This document shows, one piece after another, positions 47,055 through 51,535 of a stretch of DNA of 51,535 bases (position 1 is its first letter; every line of letters begins with the position of its first letter). Below the pieces are notes generated by a model. That model made no database searches. It saw only the letters and a list, made by a program, of their open reading frames with translations, and was not told the origin of the DNA. The translations under genes and the position numbers were made by a program. Source of the stretch: an uncultured Collinsella sp. (GTDB lineage Bacteria; Actinomycetota; Coriobacteriia; Coriobacteriales; Coriobacteriaceae); contig CAKTWW010000011.1 in assembly GCA_934630855.1 (NCBI GenBank), positions 1-51,535 on the forward strand, written 5' to 3'.

Positions 47055-47076
47055 CCAGCACCCCGTCAGGTGCTGG
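47055..47076 (+). promoter_or_regulatory. Intra-operon hairpin between rplF and rplR
   Basis: CCAGCACC (47055-47062) pairs with GGTGCTGG (47069-47076) around CCGTCA. TTTTT comes 11 nt later, too far for a standard terminator. It is a compact stem in a 75-nt gap, perhaps a processing or attenuation site. Confidence 0.5.
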
Positions 47077-47104
47077 CAAGATCAACCTTTTTAGGAGTTT
47101 ACGT

Positions 47105-47473
47105 ATGAACAAGCATAAGGCGAAGCTGGAAGGCCTCAAGCGTCGTCAGCGTCGTGTTCGCGGCAAAGTCTCGGGTACCGCCGAGCGTCCGCGTCTTCGC
47201 GTGACCCGTACTAACGCCAACATCTATGCCCAGATCATCGACGACAGCAAGGGCTCCAGCCTGACGCTCGTCTCCGCCTCGACCCTCGAGGCCGAGTTCA
47301 AGGGCACCCACACCTCGAACAAGGAGGCTGCGGAGAAGGTCGGTCAGCTCGTTGGCAAGCGCGCCATCGAGGCCGGCATCACCAAGGTCGCCTTCGATCG
47401 CGGTGGCCGTATCTACCATGGCCGCGTCAAGGCCCTCGCCGACGGTGCTCGTGCCGCCGGTCTCGAGTTCTAG
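47105..47473 (+). CDS. rplR: 50S ribosomal protein L18
   Basis: This 122-aa 5S rRNA-binding protein begins [20 protein letters not shown] and contains [20 protein letters not shown] and the end [20 protein letters not shown]. An SD, TTTTTAGGAG, precedes it. rpsE follows after 14 nt. Confidence 0.97.
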   Translation: MNKHKAKLEGLKRRQRRVRGKVSGTAERPRLRVTRTNANIYAQIIDDSKGSSLTLVSASTLEAEFKGTHTSNKEAAEKVGQLVGKRAIEAGITKVAFDRGGRIYHGRVKALADGARAAGLEF

Positions 47474-47487
47474 GAGGTATGTAGCAC

Positions 47488-48012
47488 ATGGCTCGTAATC
47501 AGAAGCAGCAGCGCGAGGCCTCCGAGTTCGAGGAGCGCGTCGTTTACATCAACCGCGTGTCGAAGACCGTCAAGGGTGGTCGTCGCATGAGCCTCGTCGC
47601 TCTCGTCGTCGTTGGCGACGGCAAGGGCAACGTCGGCGTTGGCATGGGCAAGTCCGCTGAGGTGCCCCTGGCCATCTCCAAGGCGTCTCTCGATGCCAAG
47701 AAGAACATGTTCCACGTGCCGGTGACCGAGCAGGGCACCATCCCGCACGAGGTTCTCGGCCACTTTGGTGCCGGCCGCATCATCATCAAGCCCGCTGTCG
47801 AGGGTACCGGCGTTATCGCCGGCGGCGCTGTGCGTCCCCTCTTCGAGCTTGCTGGCATCAAGAACGTCCTGTCCAAGTCCCTCGGTACCGACAACGGCCT
47901 CAACATCATCAAGGCTGCCGTCGAGGGCCTCAAGGAGCTCTCCAGCCCTGAGGACGTCGCGGCTCGCCGTGGCCTGACGGTCTCCGAGATGTTCGTCGGT
48001 AAGGAGAACTAA
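47488..48012 (+). CDS. rpsE: 30S ribosomal protein S5
   Basis: This 174-aa protein contains the S5 motif [20 protein letters not shown] and the second-domain signature [21 protein letters not shown]5 is important for decoding fidelity and is the classic spectinomycin-resistance locus; loop residues around VKGGRRMSL are of normal type. rpmD follows after 2 nt. Confidence 0.97.
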   Translation: MARNQKQQREASEFEERVVYINRVSKTVKGGRRMSLVALVVVGDGKGNVGVGMGKSAEVPLAISKASLDAKKNMFHVPVTEQGTIPHEVLGHFGAGRIIIKPAVEGTGVIAGGAVRPLFELAGIKNVLSKSLGTDNGLNIIKAAVEGLKELSSPEDVAARRGLTVSEMFVGKEN

Positions 48013-48014
48013 GC

Positions 48015-48197
48015 ATGGCTGACACCATCAAGATCAAGCAGGTCCGCAGCACCAACGGTTGCAAGCAGGACCAGGTCCGTACTGTCCGTGCCCTCGGTCT
48101 CCACAGGATCCGCGAGGTTCGCGAGATTGCTGACAACGAGTCCGTCCGCGGCATGATCTTCAAGGTCAAGCACCTTGTCGAGATTGTAGAGGAGTAG
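48015..48197 (+). CDS. rpmD: 50S ribosomal protein L30
   Basis: This 60-aa protein shows the L30 pattern IKIKQVRSTNGCKQDQVRTV, RALGLHRIREV and RGMIFKVKHLVEIVEE. It is placed between rpsE and rplO as is usual. SD AAGGAG overlaps the end of rpsE. Confidence 0.96.
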   Translation: MADTIKIKQVRSTNGCKQDQVRTVRALGLHRIREVREIADNESVRGMIFKVKHLVEIVEE

Positions 48198-48200
48198 CAA

Positions 48201-48650
48201 ATGCAGCTTCACGATCTTACTCCCGCGCCCGGTTCCACCAAGAACCGCAAGCGCGTCGGCCGTGGCAATTCTTCGGGTCACGGCACCACCTCTGGCCGCG
48301 GCCAGAAGGGCCAGGGTTCTCGCTCTGGTGGCACCAAGGGTGCCGGCTTCGAGGGTGGCCAGACTCCGCTGGCTATGCGCCTGCCCAAGCTTCCGGGCTT
48401 CCGCAACCCCCGTCGTATCGAGTACACCGCCGTTAACGTCGAGCGTCTCGAGCGTAAGTTCGAGGATGGCGCTGTGATCGACGGTGCCGCTCTTAAGGCC
48501 GCTCGCATCACCAAGAGCGAGTTCGAGCCCGTCAAGGTGCTCGGCAACGGTGAGCTCACCAAGAAGTTCACGGTCAAGGTCGACAAGGTCAGCGCTTCTG
48601 CGCAGGCCAAGATCGAGGCCGCCGGCGGAAAGGTCGAGCTGCCGTGCTAA
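48201..48650 (+). CDS. rplO: 50S ribosomal protein L15
   Basis: This 149-aa protein has the glycine-rich N-terminal arm ([20 protein letters not shown], continuing GQGSRSGG) and the body [18 protein letters not shown] with [20 protein letters not shown]. It is a late-assembly large-subunit protein. The stop overlaps the GTG start of secY by 7 bases, a coupled arrangement. Confidence 0.97.
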   Translation: MQLHDLTPAPGSTKNRKRVGRGNSSGHGTTSGRGQKGQGSRSGGTKGAGFEGGQTPLAMRLPKLPGFRNPRRIEYTAVNVERLERKFEDGAVIDGAALKAARITKSEFEPVKVLGNGELTKKFTVKVDKVSASAQAKIEAAGGKVELPC

Positions 48651-49930
48651 ATGGTCTTAAGAATGCTTTCCGCATCAAAGAACTGCGCGAAAAGATTCTT
48701 TTTACCATAGCTATGCTCGTCGTGTACCGCATTGGTGCGCACGTTCCTGTGCCCGGCATTCCCTACCAGGGGATGCTGGGCCTTTTGTCGACCGACACTA
48801 CCTCGGTCGCCTCTGGCGCTATGGCCCTCCTGAATCTTTTCTCTGGTGGCGCGTTGAGCTATGTTTCGGTGTTCTCTTTGGGCATCATGCCTTACATCAC
48901 GAGCTCGATTATCCTCCAGATGCTCCAGGCCGTCGTGCCTTCCCTGCATGAGCTTGCCCGCGAGGGCGAGGTCGGTCAGACCAAGATCACGCAGTATTCG
49001 CGTTACCTCACCTTGGCTCTGGCAATCCTCAACTCCGTGGGTTACCTCTTCCTCTTTAAGAGCTTCCGCATCAGCTTCAATGGTGCCGGTGCTCCCGAGA
49101 TCATCTTCGACCTCATGATCGTCGGCACGCTTACTGCGGGCGCCATGCTGATCATGTGGATTGGTGAGCTCATCACCCAGCGCGGTATCGGCAATGGCAT
49201 GTCGCTGATTATCTTTGCGAACATCATGGCCGGTCTTCCGCAGGCCATCTTCTCCAGCACCGAGGGTAACGCCGGTAGCATCATCACCATGGTGATCATC
49301 TGCGCCATCATCCTGCTGGTGATTCCGCTGATCGTTTTCCTTGAGCGCGGCCAGCGCCGCATTCCGGTCTCCTACGCCAAGCGCGTCGTGGGCCGTCGCA
49401 TGATGGGTGGCCAGACCACCTACCTGCCCATCAAGGTCAACACCGCGGGCGTCGTGCCGATCATCTTCGCATCGGCGCTGCTGTACTTCCCGGCCCAGAT
49501 CGCCGTGTTCTTCCCCGGCATCGACTGGATCCAGGCAGTTGCCTCTGCGCTTTCGACCGGTTGGCTCAACTGGGTGCTTAACGTTGTCCTCATTGTGTTC
49601 TTCGCGTACTTCTACACCTCCATGGTGTTCAACCCCGATGACACGGCCGACAACCTTAAGAAGCAGGGCGGCTTTATTCCGGGCGTCCGTCCGGGTAGGG
49701 CTACCGCGGCCTACATCAAGAACGCGCTCAACAAGATCACGCTTCCCAGCGCTGTCTTCTTGGCGCTCATCGCCATCGTGCCTTCGATCATCTTCTCCTT
49801 CACGGGTAACCAGCTGATCCAGGCATTTGGCGGCACGTCCATCCTCATCATGGTCGGCGTCGTGCTCGACACGGTCGACAAGCTCGAAGGCCAGATCAAG
49901 ATGTATGATTACGATGGATTCTTTAAATAG
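48644..49930 (+). CDS. secY: Protein translocase subunit SecY
   Basis: This 428-aa membrane protein is the channel subunit of SecYEG. Ten membrane segments can be followed. Motifs include [40 protein letters not shown] and [20 protein letters not shown], the cytoplasmic loop. The GTG at 48644 gives [20 protein letters not shown], the normal N terminus; the nearby ATG at 48651 is out of frame. A purine-rich GGCGGAAAGG lies upstream within rplO. Confidence 0.96.
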   Translation: MLNGLKNAFRIKELREKILFTIAMLVVYRIGAHVPVPGIPYQGMLGLLSTDTTSVASGAMALLNLFSGGALSYVSVFSLGIMPYITSSIILQMLQAVVPSLHELAREGEVGQTKITQYSRYLTLALAILNSVGYLFLFKSFRISFNGAGAPEIIFDLMIVGTLTAGAMLIMWIGELITQRGIGNGMSLIIFANIMAGLPQAIFSSTEGNAGSIITMVIICAIILLVIPLIVFLERGQRRIPVSYAKRVVGRRMMGGQTTYLPIKVNTAGVVPIIFASALLYFPAQIAVFFPGIDWIQAVASALSTGWLNWVLNVVLIVFFAYFYTSMVFNPDDTADNLKKQGGFIPGVRPGRATAAYIKNALNKITLPSAVFLALIAIVPSIIFSFTGNQLIQAFGGTSILIMVGVVLDTVDKLEGQIKMYDYDGFFK

Positions 49931-49948
49931 GCTAGAGGAGGATTGCTC

Positions 49949-50575
49949 ATGAACCTCGTATTGCTCGGAGCTCCGGGTGCCGGCAAGGGCACCGTCGCAC
50001 AGGAGCTCGTCGCCGAGTTCGGCGTCGCCCACATTTCCACGGGCGACCTGCTGCGTGCTGCCGTCAAGGGTGGCACCGAGCTTGGTATTCAGGCTAAGAA
50101 GTACATGGACGCTGGCGAGCTCGTTCCCGACCAGCTCGTGATCGACCTTGTCAAGGAGCGCCTTGCCGCCGATGACGCCCAGCAGGGCTTCATCCTCGAC
50201 GGCTTCCCGCGCAACACCGCCCAGGCTGTGACGCTCGATTCCGAGCTCTCCGCCATGGGTCGCGAGATCGACTGCGCCCTTCTGGTCGACGTGGCCCCCG
50301 AGGTCATCATCGATCGTCTGTCTTCGCGTCGTACCTGCCGCGCCTGCGGTTACACCGGCACCGCTGCCGATGCTACCTGCCCCAAGTGTGGCGGCGAGAT
50401 GTATCAGCGCGACGACGACAAGCCCGAGACCATCAAGAACCGTCTCGACGTCTACGAGAAGTCCACGAGCCCGCTCGTCGACTACTATCGTGGCCAGGGT
50501 CTGCTCAAGTCGGTCAACGGTGACCAGGCTCGCGAGACCGTGTACGGGGATGTCAAAGAGGCTCTCGGTCTATGA
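49949..50575 (+). CDS. adk: Adenylate kinase
   Basis: This 208-aa enzyme balances AMP, ADP and ATP. The P-loop is LLGAPGAGKGT (residues 5-15), the NMP-binding part has HISTGDLLRAAVKGGTELG, and the LID carries a Cys4 zinc finger (CRACGYTG, CPKCGGEMYQRDDDKPET). ATG 49949 follows GGAGG at 9 nt; a TTG two codons earlier is too close. The gene lies downstream of secY in the usual order and overlaps map by ATGA. Confidence 0.96.
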   Translation: MNLVLLGAPGAGKGTVAQELVAEFGVAHISTGDLLRAAVKGGTELGIQAKKYMDAGELVPDQLVIDLVKERLAADDAQQGFILDGFPRNTAQAVTLDSELSAMGREIDCALLVDVAPEVIIDRLSSRRTCRACGYTGTAADATCPKCGGEMYQRDDDKPETIKNRLDVYEKSTSPLVDYYRGQGLLKSVNGDQARETVYGDVKEALGL

Positions 50576-51360
50576 TCAAGATTAAGTCTGCAACGCAAAT
50601 CGAGCAGATGAAGAAGGCAGGAGCGCTATCTAAGATGGCGCTCCGCCACGTTGGAGCCATGGTTCGCCCTGGCGTTTCCACCTTTGAGCTTGATCAGCTC
50701 GCGGAGCAGATTATCCGCATGCATGGCGGCACCCCGGCCTTTAAGGGGTACGGCGGGTTCCCCGGAACCATTTGCGCATCGATCAACGATGCCGTGGTCC
50801 ACGGTATTCCCAATCCTGACATGATCCTGCGCGATGGCGATATCATCTCCATCGATACGGGAGCCATTGTCGACGGTTGGGTCGGCGATAACGCTTGGAC
50901 GTTTTTCGTCGGCACCCCCACGCCCGAGGCCAAGGCGCTGTGCGAGGTTACGCGCGATTGCCTCAAGGCTGCAATCGAGCAGGCTGTTCCCGGTAACCAC
51001 ATCGGGGACGTCGGTTACGCCGTTCAGTCTCTCGCCGAGTCTCACGGCTACGGCGTGCTTCGCGATTACGTGGGCCATGGCATTGGCCGCGTGATGCACG
51101 AGGACCCCAACGTTCCTAACTACGGAAAGAAGGGGAGGGGCGTTCGCCTTCAGGCCGGTATGGTCATTGCCATCGAGCCGATGGTTACGATGGGTTCCAA
51201 TCATGTGAGCACGGGCTCCGACGGTTGGATCGTCACGACCAACGACCATCTGCCCGCCGCGCACTACGAGAACACCGTCGCCATCACCGATGACGGTCCG
51301 GTGATTCTCACCACCGACGCCCAAGGTTCGTGGTGCTCCTTGCAAGGAGGCGAGATGTAG
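50572..51360 (+). CDS. map: Type I methionine aminopeptidase
   Basis: This 262-aa enzyme removes the initiator methionine. Metal ligands are in ISIDTGAIVDGWVGDNAW (two Asp), YVGHGIGRVMHEDP (His), IAIEPMV (Glu) and HYENTVAIT (Glu). The CxxC SH3-binding extension is absent, so it is the short bacterial class. The start overlaps the adk stop by 4 bases (ATGA), so the two are coupled. Confidence 0.96.
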   Translation: MIKIKSATQIEQMKKAGALSKMALRHVGAMVRPGVSTFELDQLAEQIIRMHGGTPAFKGYGGFPGTICASINDAVVHGIPNPDMILRDGDIISIDTGAIVDGWVGDNAWTFFVGTPTPEAKALCEVTRDCLKAAIEQAVPGNHIGDVGYAVQSLAESHGYGVLRDYVGHGIGRVMHEDPNVPNYGKKGRGVRLQAGMVIAIEPMVTMGSNHVSTGSDGWIVTTNDHLPAAHYENTVAITDDGPVILTTDAQGSWCSLQGGEM

Positions 51361-51385
51361 AGGCCGCGTTTAAATTCGTCGGCAT

Positions 51386-51467
51386 TTACATTTGCAATGT
51401 AACAAGTTCCACTTAGTTGTGGAGCCATTACGAAGATATTACGATACGTGCATGCGTATTGTAGAAT
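51386..51467 (+). promoter_or_regulatory. Palindrome and candidate promoter upstream of infA
   Basis: TTACATT-TGC-AATGTAA (51386-51402) is a perfect 7-bp inverted repeat, operator-like. TTACGA (51439-51444) and TAGAAT (51462-51467) are 17 bp apart and may be a promoter for infA. The 146-bp gap 51361-51506 holds no gene. Confidence 0.5.
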
Positions 51468-51506
51468 ACTCAATCGCTGTCGTTTTCTAGAGAAAGATGA
51501 TTGCTT

Positions 51507-51535
51507 GTGAAGAAGGAAGACGCAATTGAGCTCGA
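51507..51535 (+). CDS. infA: Translation initiation factor IF-1, N-terminal start
   Basis: The window ends 29 bases into this frame. GTG 51507 begins a peptide reading (M)KKEDAIEL, which matches the start of IF-1 (compare AKEDNIEM in Escherichia coli). IF-1 blocks the A site during initiation. infA regularly follows map in this gene order. TTG 51501 in the same frame is an alternative start; no strong SD is visible. Confidence 0.75.

Noticed and set aside
1..51535. tRNA or rRNA genes
   Set aside because: No cloverleaf-like sequence with a GGTTCGAATCC-type T arm, and no rRNA sequence, was found on either strand.

Overview
The window is high-GC bacterial DNA with an actinobacterial flavour: dense r-protein genes, GTG starts and a zinc-type S14. 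Together with many dispersed intergenic inverted repeats, this suggests a gut member of the Coriobacteriia, most likely Collinsella or a close relative. The genus is inferred from general sequence character, not from a database search.

The two ends belong to one conserved block, the S10-spc ribosomal protein cluster. The left end (1-3018) carries rpsS (partial), rplV, rpsC, rplP, rpmC, rpsQ, rplN and rplX. The right end (45119-51535) carries rplE, rpsN, rpsH, rplF, rplR, rpsE, rpmD, rplO, secY, adk, map and the start of infA. rplX and rplE are normally neighbours; here about 42 kb separates them. The left part ends in a strong intrinsic terminator (3046-3079). The right part has its own candidate promoter and a long leader. 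Near-identical inverted-repeat elements (arms AGTTGCGGTGrAATAG) lie at both edges, at 3206-3274 and 44824-44890.

The inserted block has four parts. (1) 3469-8529 holds a Gfo/Idh/MocA-type oxidoreductase, a DeoR-type regulator, a pseudouridine synthase and a U32 protein. (2) 8830-19719 is the first half of an anaerobic purine/uric acid catabolic cluster: RidA, a PAS-HTH regulator, an NCS2 purine permease, ssnA, ygfK, a four-cluster ferredoxin and xdhD. (3) 19786-33580 is an accessory island: REP-like palindromes, an AbiEi/DUF559-like protein, a tandem candidate type I toxin-antitoxin locus, a DEDDh exonuclease, a gene remnant, an unrecognised 787-aa protein with a glycine-rich membrane segment, a GmrSD-like DUF262/DUF1524 protein, a DUF6273-like membrane protein, an AAA/DUF4143 ATPase behind a 33-bp repeat array, and an unrelated-looking membrane protein. 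(4) 33704-44805 is the second half of the purine cluster: a second PAS-HTH regulator, ygeX, ygeY, ygeW, yqeA, a MocA-like nucleotidyltransferase, hyuA, yqeC, yqeB and xdhC.

A coherent reading is that purines enter through the NCS2 permease and are oxidised or reduced by the molybdenum hydroxylase with YgfK and the ferredoxin. MocA-like, YqeB, YqeC and XdhC mature the cofactor. The rings are opened by HyuA and SsnA and trimmed by YgeY. Carbamoyl groups pass through YgeW to carbamate kinase YqeA, yielding ATP. Diaminopropionate is cleaved by YgeX, and RidA removes the reactive aminoacrylate. The accessory island sits inside this pathway and splits it, while the pathway itself sits inside the ribosomal protein cluster. 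The least explained elements are the convergent small-peptide/antisense RNA locus (21940-22560), the 787-aa membrane protein, the two tandem-repeat arrays and the structured RNA leaders.
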